A stretch of 64,000 bases of DNA from Pomphorhynchus laevis (Eukaryota > Acanthocephala > Palaeacanthocephala > Echinorhynchida > Pomphorhynchidae), in the NCBI GenBank assembly GCA_012934845.2, contig WNNJ02001849.1, forward strand, positions 1 to 64,000, in the 5' to 3' direction. Both the position numbers and the translations under genes were made by a program. This document shows positions 36,400 through 47,159 of this stretch, in pieces; positions within the stretch are counted from its first letter, which is position 1; each line of letters opens with the position of its first letter. The notes under the pieces are model-generated. The model made no database searches. It was not told the DNA's origin and was given only the letters and a program-made list of their open reading frames with translations.

Positions 36400-37030
36400 T
36401 ATGATCCGTCTATTGTATTTTCTACATTAATAGCTTATTTGTATAGATGATTGGAAGTAATTGATTTTATTAAATTATTTTAATAGTTTATTAAAATATT
36501 TAAATTAATTTTAATTAATTTAAATAACATTTTACATTAAATGTTAAATATTAATAATGTTAAGTAATAATATAAAAGTAATAATAAAATAATAAAATTA
36601 ATAATTGTTTTTAGATTTCCTATAATTTAAATCAAGTTAAAATAAAAAATTGAAATTAAAATAAAATTTAAAATAATTTATTAAATTATTTTAAATAATT
36701 TATTAAATTATTTTAATAGTTTATTAAAATATTTAAATTAATTTAAATAACATTTTACATTAAATGTTAAATATTAATAATGTTAAGATGCATATTTTAT
36801 ATTAGATAAATGTAGTTTTAAGATGTGAACAGTTTATTCTACGCATGAGATCTGGTAACGACTTTTAAATAAAACTTAGTACGGTAATTTGTGTATAATC
36901 AAATCAGCTAACTGAGTCTATGTATTTAATATAATTAAGATTATAAGATTATAATTATAAGATTTTATATAACTTATATCAAGTTAAAATAAAAAAGTTG
37001 ACATTTAAAATAAAAATCAATTTTTATGAA
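36400..37030. repeat. AT-rich DNA with a direct repeat
   Basis: A segment of about 80 bp (AACATTTTACATTAAATGTT and AAATATTAATAATGTTAAG) occurs at about 36525-36565 and again at 36745-36790. From about 36890 the sequence is a minus-oriented Naiad 3' terminus. Confidence 0.6.
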
Positions 37031-38124
37031 TTGCCTAATAAATATAAACGTTGTATCATAATAATGATTAGAGGTCATCAGGAAGAACTGCTATGTTTCG
37101 GCCCCTAACTCTTCTACCCAACATAGCAGCGGGGGCCAGATACGTGTTAAGGACGTATTTCCTCTGATTAAATTTGATTATATAGTATCTTATTCTAATA
37201 CAAAGTATATTATTTAGTATCAATCCATAAAAATTTTCCGCTAATGATTTTAATATTATTGTGTTGATTTATATATTTTACTATTTTCTGCTTGATGTTA
37301 TTTTTATAGTAACCTAGTTTAAAATATGTATCTATTAAATTATTTAAATGATTTGAAGAAAGCCAATATCATTACATATTGTTGCAATTCTTAAAATTTC
37401 ATTATTTAATGTATTATATTTTATATTATATGGTATGCATTATGCTTATGCAAAAATATGTTTCTTGTAAATTTAAATATGTCATCTTTACGATATAAAT
37501 TAATAGTAGTTTTAGTTAATGTTAATTTAATGTTCATATCTAGATATACACCTTCTTTATCATTAATATTGGATTTATTAAGAATAAGTCTACCTGGATG
37601 AATTTGTTCACTAATTGAATAAAAATTATTAGCATTAAATACACATATACCATCAAGTGATGGTTTAATTTTTGTTAGATAGGCGTTATAGTTATTATAG
37701 CATATATATGTATATCGTTTTCCGAATACAAGATTAATTAATTTTTCTAATATCTAATATTTAATATCTGCTAAATCTAGATTTGTATAAAGCGTTCTAA
37801 GTACCAGGCGTTATAGTTATAAGATCATATATATTTAAATACAAGATTAATTAATTTTTCAAATGCATCTTTAATATCTACTAAATCTAGATTTGTATAA
37901 AGCGTACTAAAATCGTACGTATTTATATTTTTAAAAATTTATTCCTTTTGTGTGTTCTAAAAAATATTAGGAATTAATATAAATAGTTAAATTAATAAAT
38001 ATTTTAATGTAATTATAATATTTTTTAAAGTGTGTTCATATAATATTAATATTAATTAATATTAATATTGATAATTAATTATCATTAATTATCATTAATG
38101 ATAATTAATGATATGATTTAATTT

Positions 38125-38340
38125 GTTAACACGAAATGCACCTACCACAAACGCATATCCTCCAATGGGGCGTTTTAACTTTAGCCTACTCCTCACTACA
38201 GTGTGGTCTCATCAGTGTGCACATGTAGACTCACAACTTCGACAGTACTTGATCCTTAGTAAACCTCTGAAAGAAAATAGCAAAGCACACGCTCCCTCAC
38301 CGAGTGGTATGCGCATTCCGGATTAAGCTTCCCGAATAAG
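38125..38340 (+). mobile_element. MITE-like repeat, copy 2
   Basis: It matches 35345-35550. The right end GCATTCCGGATTAAGCTTCC is the complement of the left end of copy 1. It is inserted in the minus-strand Naiad sequence. Confidence 0.5.
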
Positions 38341-38973
38341 ATTTTTAAAAAGCACTACAGAAATTATTTGGATTTTTGTAATTTTAGATTCCAAAATAAT
38401 ATAAATATATTTTTATTATCTGATTCAATATTTATACCCTTTTTATCCATTATTAAATGGTGACTTGTAATAATTGTTTCTAATCAAATATGCAAGTTTT
38501 CTAAATATTTGTCTTAGATGTATGTAAGCTTTCGTTATTAATCAGCTTACCAAAGTAAAAATTTAAGAAGTCAAAGAATTGTAAATTTTATTTTTTTTAT
38601 TATTTAATCTTTATTTTTACCCTTTTGATAGCATTTTCCTTAATTCACTATTTTCAATTAATTGTAGATTGTTGAGTACATATATGTTTATTTATTTTAT
38701 CAAACTTAAGACTTTTACAATTGCATTCTGTTTCCATTATGTTTCTAATATTATCGTTACATATTGATTTTAATTCTTTATTATAATTACAAATTTTTCG
38801 TCTTAATGGCTGTAACAGCTTATACCTTATTTTAGGAATATATTTACTTAAATTTGACCCTATTATTTCTTTACTTTTAGAATTATTTACTTTGTAGTTG
38901 TGGTACATCAATCTCATAATTTTGTAATAGTGTTGTTAACTTAATCCTTCGTGCTAGCCTAGTCAAAATCTAT

Positions 38974-39036
38974 CATAATGAGCCCTGCATTATTCAGGGC
39001 GCATTATGCGCCCTGAATAATGCAAGGCTCATTATG
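38974..39036. repeat. Palindrome, 31-bp arms, one mismatch
   Basis: The arms surround a single T at 39005 (GGGCGCAT, T, ATGCGCCC). It is GC-richer than its surroundings and lies between the two Naiad copies. Confidence 0.95.
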
Positions 39037-40969
39037 CATGATACACTCATGTGATCAGTAGCCCATTTTGCCGGCAATGTAAATGTATAAATACAGGAAG
39101 ACATGAAGGTAATGTAAGTTCTAACATCAGCAATACTATCAACTTCTAAGTTTTTCTTTTTTTGCATTGTGTAAATCGCTAAGTGTTCCCAATTGTTGAC
39201 TACTCCAATATTGCATGTAGTTCGCCTTTACCGTTTCTGCTATTTCGTTAGAAATACAAACTTTACCATTACGACGTATAAAATACCCAACTTGTGCTTC
39301 ATCATCGATTCCAAAAATCTGATCAATCCATCTTAATAACTGAGAACTTACTATAGCCTTCACAATAATATTTTGACCATATGCTTGGACTTGAATAAGT
39401 TTCTACTCTGTGTAATGAACCATCCATCCGTCAAAAACTGAAATATAAGCATTATACCTGTAACTACTTTGACAAAGTTATTACTAGCTTTATCAATAGT
39501 TGTTATTATATAGTTATCCTTTAATTTAGTAAGTTCTTTATACATATCTTTATTAATTTTATCTTTCCTTTTATAATTGTTTGTTATTTTAATTTTATCA
39601 AATATATAATCTTTCCAAATGTCTATCTTAGATATATTAGAGCTTTCACTATTAATCAGCTTGCCAAAGTAATCATTTAAGTTATTATATAACGAATTGT
39701 AAATTTTATTTTTGTCAATGTTATTATTTAATCTATATTTATACCCTTTTTATAGCAGCTTTCTTAATTCACAATTTTCAATTAATTCTAGATTATGGGT
39801 ACATATATGTTCATTTATTTTATCAAAACTAAGACTTACAATTGAATTATGTTTCCATTATGTTTCTAATATTATCGTTACATATTAATTTTAATTCTTT
39901 TTTAATTACAAATATTTTGTTCTAATGAAATAAAACAAAATATTTTGTTCTTATTTTAGGAAATAATTTTTATTTTTATACCTCATTTTTTGTCCTTAAG
40001 CCGTTAACAGTATATACCTTATTTTGGGAATATATTTACTTAAATCTGACCCCATTATTTCTTTACTTTAGAATTATTTAAAAGTCCGGCTATATTTATG
40101 TTATCTATACATTTATTAATGAAGTTTATGGTTAATGTATATTTTTTATTGTTATTATTAACATTTATTGTCCGATTATTGTATTTTGTATTAAATATTA
40201 AATACTTTTCATATTTAATATTCAATTTTACAACTTAACCTATCATAATTGTTAATTAATCTTTGATTTATTGAACAAATGATATCTTTAGAAAAACTTC
40301 TTATATTTACATAAATATCTTTTAGCTTATTATCACTTAAAAGTTGTTTTAATATTTCTAATTGTTCATTTATATACATATCTTTTTTAATATTTTTAAC
40401 TCTATTTTTCCTATTCCTTTTATCACCATGACTTCTTGGTTTGCGTTTAACCGGATTATTATAATATAGTTGTTTATTATGTATTATACTACTTCTGCCA
40501 ATTCCTTGTACCACGTCATTCAATCCTAATGGGTACATGGAATTAAGCGTTTTAATCCAAAAATCTTATTTTTCTAATAGTTTTTGATTTAATATTGAAA
40601 TGTTTTCTTCGATAATATGTTCTAAAATAAATAATTTACAGTTTTTAATGTCATGTCCTATTAATCACATATGTTTATGAAATATAGTTTGACTATTATG
40701 CTGTGTAGTATATATGTGTTGCCTAAACCTAGTTTTTAACATTTGATATGTTTTTCCAATATATTGAAATCCACATGTACATTGTATTAGATACACTTTA
40801 CCTGCGGTATTGCAATTACAATTATTATTAATATTAAATGGAGAAAATTTGTTTGTCGTATTACTTACAATACAATTATTATTTATAACATCACAAACTA
40901 TACAACTTTTTCTGTTACATTTAGAAGATCTAAAATTAAAATCATTAGTACTTACGTATTTTTCCAATC

Positions 40970-41060
40970 TAGTTGAGTATAATAGTTGAGTATAATAGTT
41001 GAGTATAAACTAGTTTAGTATAATCTAGTTGAATATTATCTAGTTGAGTATGTTAACGTT
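40970..41060. repeat. Tandem words of TAGTTGAGTATAA
   Basis: Five to six imperfect units of 13-17 bp (TAGTTGAGTATAATAG, CTAGTTGAATATTAT) lie at the 5' limit of the Naiad element. Confidence 0.85.
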
Positions 41061-41084
41061 GCTTTTTCGGTGTCGCCACCTAGT

Positions 41085-41930
41085 TTAGTTGACTCAGACT
41101 AAACTTACAACGGGCCATCCTGCAGCATCTGATAGGGGCTGCCCTGCTTAAGGCGGTTGCAGGCTAAAACAAGATCTATAAAGATCTACCACTTTCACTC
41201 CACGCGCTACGCGACCTAGCTATTGGCCATTACCTTGTCTCTTAAACGTGAAGCAGTTTACATTTTAAAGTGTAATCGCCTTGGGATGCAAACTTCTCCC
41301 TTTTTTAAAAATTAATAATTCATCAAACTTGCTTGAAAATAAGAAAAAATAATAATAACGTCGTAACCAATAACATAGTTTCAGTATTTTTTGACCTTAA
41401 GTATAAAAATTTTAAAGTCACTGTTCAATATAGAATAAAAAGGGTATAAAATTTGAATCAGATAATAAAATTATACCTATATTATATTGTATTATATAAA
41501 TATTATATATTATATAAATCCAGAATTATCAGATTTCATTCAGCATATGAAACCTTCCATCATGATATCTAGAAAACTGCATTGTCCGAGATGCTCTCTT
41601 GCACATTTATTGTAGATTGTTTGGTAAAATCCCATATATATTATATATTAAAGGTCTTGACCTAATTGGCCGTCGATTACAAACAGCAGAAAAGAAAAAG
41701 AAAACCTCAACAAATCCCTTGCTTCCAAGCTACTCCTTCCCTTGCCAGTCGCTCCAATATCGCCCACCAATTGTCACGGTATGTTCGCTATCCAACCATG
41801 GTCTTCTGAAATATATACGGAGGTGCAATTTGTTCAAGGCATTTTTTGAGTCTTTCTAACTCCTTCACTAGGACGTTTCAATAATGACTTTGGTGGAGCA
41901 AGAAGCGTTAGTTTAGGCAGTCGGTTGTCG
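41085..41930. other. Unassigned, partly GC-richer DNA
   Basis: Less AT-rich islands at 41085-41290 and 41640-41900 resemble transposon debris but match nothing recognised. An 86-codon plus-strand ORF (41599-41859) has low-complexity content (KKKKTSTN) and is not convincing. Confidence 0.35.
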
Positions 41931-41939
41931 TCTATCCTA

Positions 41940-42850
41940 TTTTATCTAGACATATTTCTACATATCTAGAAATAGGGACATATATATTAAGACAAGTAAA
42001 AGGTGTTTCAATGGGTGGTAATAGTAGCCCAATTATAGCTGACTTGTTTTTAAGCTTTATAGAATATGAATTTGTTCATAACTGTTTAAAAAAGTAAATA
42101 TAAACTATATAAATACATTCAATATATGGTTTCGATATATTGATGATATATGTGTATTTGATTCTAATAATTTTTGTTCAATTAGTGAACAAATTTATCC
42201 AGGTAGCCTCATTCTTAATAAAACCAATATTAATGATAAAGAAGGTGTATATCTAGATATGAACATTAAATTAACATTAACTAAAACTACTATTAATTTA
42301 TATCGTAAAGATGACATATTTAAATTTACAAGAAACATTTTTGCATAAGCATTCATGTATTCCATATAATATAAAATATAATACATTAAATAATGAAATT
42401 TTAAGAATTGCAACAATATGTAATGATATTGGCTTTCTTCAAAATCATTTAAATAATTTAATAGATACATATTTTAAACTAGGTTACTATAAAAATAACA
42501 TCAAGCAGAAAATAGTAAAATATATAAATCAACACAATAATATAAAGAATAAATTTAAACTCTTAAGTGGCAAATTTTTATGGATGGATAATAAATAATA
42601 TACTTTGCATTAGAATAAGATACTAGATAGTTATTTCAGAGGAAATACATCATTAGCATGTATTTGGCCCCGCTGCTATGTTGGGTAGAGGAGTTAGGGG
42701 CCGAAACCTGATAGAATAGCAGTTCCTCCTGATGACCTCTAATTATTATTCTGATACAACGTCTGTTATTTATTAGTCAATTCATAAAAAGTGATTGTTA
42801 TTTTAAATTTCAACTTATTTTATTTTAACTTGCTTTAAATTTTAAATAAT
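41940..42850 (+). mobile_element. Naiad-type PLE, RT palm to 3' end, inverted relative to 36.9-41 kb
   Basis: The plus strand reads VKGVSMGGNSSPIIADLFLS (42000-42055), YIDDICVF (42138-42160), GVYLDMNIKLTLTKTTINLY (42245-42305), then after a frame change the RT C-terminus (42360-42598: CIPYNIKYNTLNNEILRIAT and LGYYKNNIKQKI). The 3' UTR contains the interleaved-helix motif (42666-42722). The copy is close in sequence to the minus-strand copy at 37.0-37.9 kb, so the two form a large inverted repeat. Confidence 0.75.
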
Positions 42851-43140
42851 TTAAATATTAAATAATTTAATAGATACATATTTTAAACTAGGTTACTATA
42901 AAAATATCATCAAACAGAAAATAGTAAAATATATAAATCAGCACAATAATATTAAAAATAAATTTTAAATCTTTTAAATTAGAAGAAAGATGGCAAAAAC
43001 CAACGTTGCCATGCGTTGGTTTTTGCCATCTTTCTTCTAATTTAAATGCTATTACACCGTCGCAATCCTCATTCAAATTTTAAATCATTAGCGAAAACAT
43101 TTTATGGATGGATAATAAATTTACTTTGTATTAAGATAAG
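42840..43140 (+). repeat. Duplicated Naiad segment carrying a 33-bp-arm hairpin
   Basis: 42845-42965 repeats 42465-42570 (AATAGATACATATTTTAAAC onwards). Inside lies a perfect inverted repeat, arms 42973-43005 and 43014-43046, with an 8-base loop TTGCCATG. Confidence 0.9.
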
Positions 43141-43445
43141 ATACTTAATAATCAATTCATCAGGTCATCCACCTGATGACCTCTAATCATTATTATGATA
43201 CAACGTTTGTTATTTATTGGGCAATTCATAAAAATTGATTTTTATTTTAAATATCAATTTTTTTATTTTAACTTGATATAAGTTATATAAAATCTTATAC
43301 CAATTATTTATAATTATTTATTATCTAATTATTAAGTTTTGATTTATTGATTTAGCATTATTATTTTTATTTATTTATCTTTGTTTATTTTTATTTTATA
43401 ATTATATTAAATACGTAGACTCAGTTAGTTGAATTGATTAGTACA
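43140..43445 (+). repeat. Naiad 3' terminus, plus orientation
   Basis: It runs from AAGATACTTAATAATC through a CACCTGATGACCTCTAATCA block (the helix motif is lost) to the end ACGTAGACTCAGTTAGTTGA at about 43415-43435. It stops about 80 bp before the phosphatase-like gene. Confidence 0.75.
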
Positions 43446-43520
43446 TTATGAAAACGTTCCAACGAATTTAGCGCCATTATTAATTTTAAAAACACAAGAG
43501 CTACAGAAAATGTATAAAAA

Positions 43521-44492
43521 ATGAACGAATTGTCGTGGATTTTGTATATATCAAAATTATGGTTTTTATTTGAGTCAACAAAGGCGGACTGGAATTGTAA
43601 GACGGACGTATATCTAATACGAAATGCTCAAGCTACTTTAGTAAATTACGATGGACCGTTAACACCTTATAGAGGAAAATATCAGCCTGCAGTTGTAGCT
43701 GGCTTCATGCGTACCATATTTATTAACAAGACCATCGACATCCTGATGAATTCAGAGCGATATAGAGCTAATCGCACAGCAAAATTAATGGCCCAATATT
43801 TAAGGGAAGCTGGTATAACAATAAGACAAGAACAACAGTCCCAATTATTGAACAATGTGGTCGGAAGTGTGCAAGCATACCAATCATTACGGAGCATAAT
43901 AGAAATCTATCTTAATTGTTCAACCAACCCTGAGGAATCAGTTCATAATGTGGTTGTAGTTACACACTCCAGTGTAATAGTGGGTATAATGTGCTATTTG
44001 CTAACTGATGAACCATATGATGAATGTGAAGTTGAATTGACTCCCCGCGTCTCCCATGTATCGTCTACTAAGCTGTCTGTACACATTGATGGAAACAGCA
44101 CGCGTATAACAGGGATGATGGTTGCTTTAACTGCTGATCATATATATAAATCGGATTACATTCCGAATGAATTATTATCGCTATTTAATGTAAACATAGT
44201 CGGTAGCGCAGAAGAAATTGAACACATGGACGACGAACTATTCTTAGCAATGGAACGGTGGAGAATGAGAAACTGCGACCCGACTGCGTTTAAACTAATG
44301 ATCGAAGATTTACTGCACGTTAGTTCACAGCAGTTTATATACTACTATTTTCATAAACATAGATACATATACCCAGAAATGTATGACTATATGATGCATA
44401 TGTGTAAAACGGATCATGAAGTTAACGAAACACTACGAGCATATATAAGGCAAAGCGAAATGAGATCAAGTAGATTTTTGCACATTATTTAG
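43521..44492 (+). CDS. Histidine-phosphatase-fold protein lacking the catalytic His (predicted pseudophosphatase)
   Basis: A single uninterrupted ORF of 323 codons starts at AAAAATGAAC and is followed by AATAAA at 44500-44505. Residues 29-61 match the start of the histidine phosphatase (phosphoglycerate mutase) fold: VYLIRNAQAT, GPLTPYRGKYQ. The usual RHG triad is R34-N35-A36, so the phosphorylated histidine is an asparagine. Other fold marks remain: S78-ERYRANRTA-87 (the SxxxRAxxTA motif) and VVVVTHSS with the second His at 149. A hydrophobic stretch (SWILYISKLWFLF, residues 5-17) could be a signal or membrane anchor. Residues 220-323 form a separate, probably helical C-terminal region with no recognised family. 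It may be catalytically dead and act by binding. It is bracketed by inverted Naiad ends. The ORF is long and free of stops, so it is very likely a gene. Confidence 0.85.
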   Translation: MNELSWILYISKLWFLFESTKADWNCKTDVYLIRNAQATLVNYDGPLTPYRGKYQPAVVAGFMRTIFINKTIDILMNSERYRANRTAKLMAQYLREAGITIRQEQQSQLLNNVVGSVQAYQSLRSIIEIYLNCSTNPEESVHNVVVVTHSSVIVGIMCYLLTDEPYDECEVELTPRVSHVSSTKLSVHIDGNSTRITGMMVALTADHIYKSDYIPNELLSLFNVNIVGSAEEIEHMDDELFLAMERWRMRNCDPTAFKLMIEDLLHVSSQQFIYYYFHKHRYIYPEMYDYMMHMCKTDHEVNETLRAYIRQSEMRSSRFLHII

Positions 44493-44629
44493 ATTGAAAA
44501 ATAAATTAGAAACATATAATTAAATCCATTTTTCCTTATGGCATTTTATAACAATGATTTGTACTTGCAGTTCAATTAAAATCAAACGTTTTTAAATAAT
44601 TTCAATATAGTAATGATTAAACCTGAAAT

Positions 44630-45375
44630 GATAAATCAGATCAGATAACTGAGTCTACGTATTTTATACTATAAATTATCATTAAAGATTAATAATTATA
44701 AATAATAAATTATTATAAGATTTTATACAATTTATTTAAATAACTATACAATTTATAATTAAAATTTAAAATAAAAATCAAATTTTATGAATTGATTAAT
44801 AAATATTATACGATGTATATTATTTAGGAATAGAGGATATCAGGAGCAACAGCTATCAGGTTTCGGCCCCGATTCCTCGACCCAACATAGCATTGTCTCG
44901 ATCCAACATAACACTTTCTAACGATTATTTGTTTTGATGATAAAGGGAAATAAAAAATGCTATCAGATCAGGAACTCCATATTTGTTATTGTGACTTTTA
45001 TGTTAAATTATATTGGATGAATAATAAATAATATACTTTATATTACAATAAGATACTAGATAAGCAAATTTCACTTTAGGAAATACGTCATTAGCTTAAA
45101 ATACGTCATTAGCTTAAAAATACGTCATTAGCTTAAAAATACGTCATTAGCTTCAAAATACGTCATTAGCTAAAAAACGTCATGGAACACGTCAAGGTAC
45201 ACTAGATAATTTAATTTTATCAGAGGAAATACCTTCTTAACACGTATTTGGCCACGCAGCTATGTTATGTCGAGGAATATGGTCCGAAACCTGATAGCAT
45301 AGCAGTTCCTCCTGATGACTTTTAATTCTAATTTTGATAAATCGCATGCTATTTATTAGTCAATTCATTAGTAGC
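44630..45375. repeat. Naiad 3' termini, minus then plus orientation, with a 19-bp tandem repeat
   Basis: 44636-44935 is a minus-oriented terminus (ATCAGATAACTGAGTCTACG, later CAGGTTTCGGCCCCGATTCC). 45000-45375 is a plus-oriented one with a helix motif at 45250-45303. Between them 45084-45182 holds five units of about 19 bp (ACGTCATTAGCTTAAAAAT). Confidence 0.8.
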
Positions 45376-45399
45376 GTCGTTTCCAATTTAAGACATTTT

Positions 45400-46335
45400 A
45401 CCAACGAGATATCTGCACGAAATGCAAAAAATTACTATTAAAAATTGCTTTTGTGTTACAAAAATTTGAATTTAGCAATGAGATTTTAGAGACTTTGGGG
45501 CATTGTATTATAATTTATACTACACCTTGTATATGTCATATTTTCACAATTAGTAATTGTCTCAAAAGTTAATTTGCTCTACAAATAAGTATTAAATTTT
45601 TATATTATGACATTGTGCCAGGAATTTAAGCAATTTAAACGAATACCATTTCGTCGCACAAAGTATAAAAGAAGCTTTTTTAAGCTTTTGGTCTCTTTCT
45701 AAAACCATATACAGAAAATACAATCTAAAATAATGCAAATGTGTAATAAATATGAAATTAAATAAATAAAATGTAAATTAACATTAAAACACCTTGAAGA
45801 TTCGAATGAAACCTTCATCTTTATCATTAAATAAAATATTATTTAAATACTACTGTTTCAACACAATAAAATATTACACAATAAAATATTAATCTCTAAT
45901 ACGTTTTAAAAAGATTAATTATAAAATAATTTATTAATTTTAAAGTGAGAAATATAAAAATGTGAAGTGAGTAAATTAAATTGAAAAAGTGAATAATATA
46001 AACTCATTATTTACAGGTATTCAATTGAAATTAAAAATTATGACAAATGTAGTCATTAAATTATCACATACACAGCTAAAGATTAATATTTCAAATTGTA
46101 GCCCAAAATGAATTTGAGAAGGATGCAGTTGTCGTCTGAGAAGTGATAAGAAAATTAAATTTGTTGTTTTGAATAAAACCAAATATTTAAAATTGAGAAT
46201 ATTAATATCGGAATGTAATAAACTTGTTAGAGAATAAATATATTATATAAAATATATTATATCTTAATATATTATATATTAAATAAATAATATCTTCAAT
46301 AAAATGTAAATGATTTAGCCATTTGTTTTCCGGAA
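45400..46335. other. AT-rich DNA without a gene
   Basis: No element or ORF was recognised. Confidence 0.55.
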
Positions 46336-46339
46336 AGAA

Positions 46340-47150
46340 AAAGTAAAAAGTTTATCAAATTCTAATTGCTCAAAACTAACAAACCCGGTATTTTTGAGGA
46401 ACGCCTTGAATACAAGAAGATGAAAGAGTTCAGGCAGACGAAAATCCAGCACAGAAGACATATTAGAAGAAAAATGAATACCCAGGATAGCTGAATCAAG
46501 CTTCGATTAAAGATAAACAGAAAATTTACGTGGATTGAGAATGCTAACAGAAGTAGAACGCAACAGTATATTATTCCATTTAGATCTTGAATTATAGGAA
46601 GGTAGAAGCGTGTTCTTTCAAAAGAGTAAAGACCTACTACGCAAGAGAGAACGGTGAGACCTACGAAGAGCTAAATAGTTGCTATGAATATCAATGGAGA
46701 TAAAAGTGGAAGAACGCTTCAGGAAACGAATGTAGGTTCTAGACGAACGGCGTAGAAGACACTTCAAACGCATGCAGAGTCAAACCATTGCGCATAGTAC
46801 GTTCGACAGGGCTAAATTGTTAATATGGAAGAATATTGTCGAGTTTCAAATAAAAGAGATTAGACAGATAGTCCGGACGTTGGGGAGTGAAAGAAAAGGA
46901 TTTGACGGGAGAAGCATTTATTAGAGGACAAAAAATGAGCAAGATTGATACGAAAAAGAAGAAGATTATATTCCACTGTCGACGAATAATAGGCGACAGA
47001 TGAACAAAGGCATATAATACATAAAGAGAGGATCACAAGAAAATTGTTGGATAGTCCAGGATCTAAAGTAGTAATAACGGCGGCGGAAGATAGACTACTA
47101 GGAACAGTGATTAAATCAAGAACACCATGTTAAGCAGAATACTCATATGG
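46340..47150 (-). mobile_element. LINE fragment, endonuclease C-terminus and linker
   Basis: The minus strand reads VLDLITVPSSLSSAAVITTL and DPGLSNNFLVI (47020-47120), the end of the AP endonuclease (compare VLDIIAV...DPGLSNHILV in LINE A). Then comes a basic linker (KCLLRRSSRTYIRFLKRSS, about 46715-46775, and SRSKWNNILLRSTS, near 46570-46610). Frames change at least twice. It is a family related to A and B, and the RT itself is absent. Confidence 0.65.
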
Positions 47151-47159
47151 TGTTTGTTA

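Larger units (their letters stand above)
36890..40985 (-). mobile_element. Naiad-type Penelope-like elements (permuted order), two overlapping copies
   Basis: Minus-strand order is GIY-YIG first: CNRKSCIVCD and CNCN, then VYLIQCTCGFQYIGKTYQML (about 40710-40800) and FWIKTLNSMYPLGLNDVV (40510-40565), then a Lys/Arg-rich linker (40350-40440). RT follows: DNYIITTIDKASNNF (39480-39520), a CNCKSL block (38680-38720), the palm-end GVYLDMNIKLTLTKTTINLY (37490-37560), and the 3' end at about 36890-37190. An N-terminal GIY-YIG before the RT is the defining layout of the Naiad PLEs. The block at 38515-38892 duplicates 39635-40085, so two truncated copies follow each other. Stops and frame changes are frequent. 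A MITE-like repeat lies at 38125-38340. Confidence 0.75.

Noticed and set aside
41599-41859. 86-codon ORF with a Lys-rich stretch
   Set aside because: No homology and low complexity; more likely debris in a mixed-composition island.
42697-42735. CGAAAC followed by CTGATGA in Naiad ends, read as a type II (permuted) hammerhead
   Set aside because: The bases next to the core (C and C) do not pair, and no usable stem I fits between the cleavage triplet and CTGATGA.
45084-45182. Short regular repeats considered as a CRISPR array
   Set aside because: The 19-bp units are contiguous without unique spacers and lie in eukaryotic retroelement DNA.
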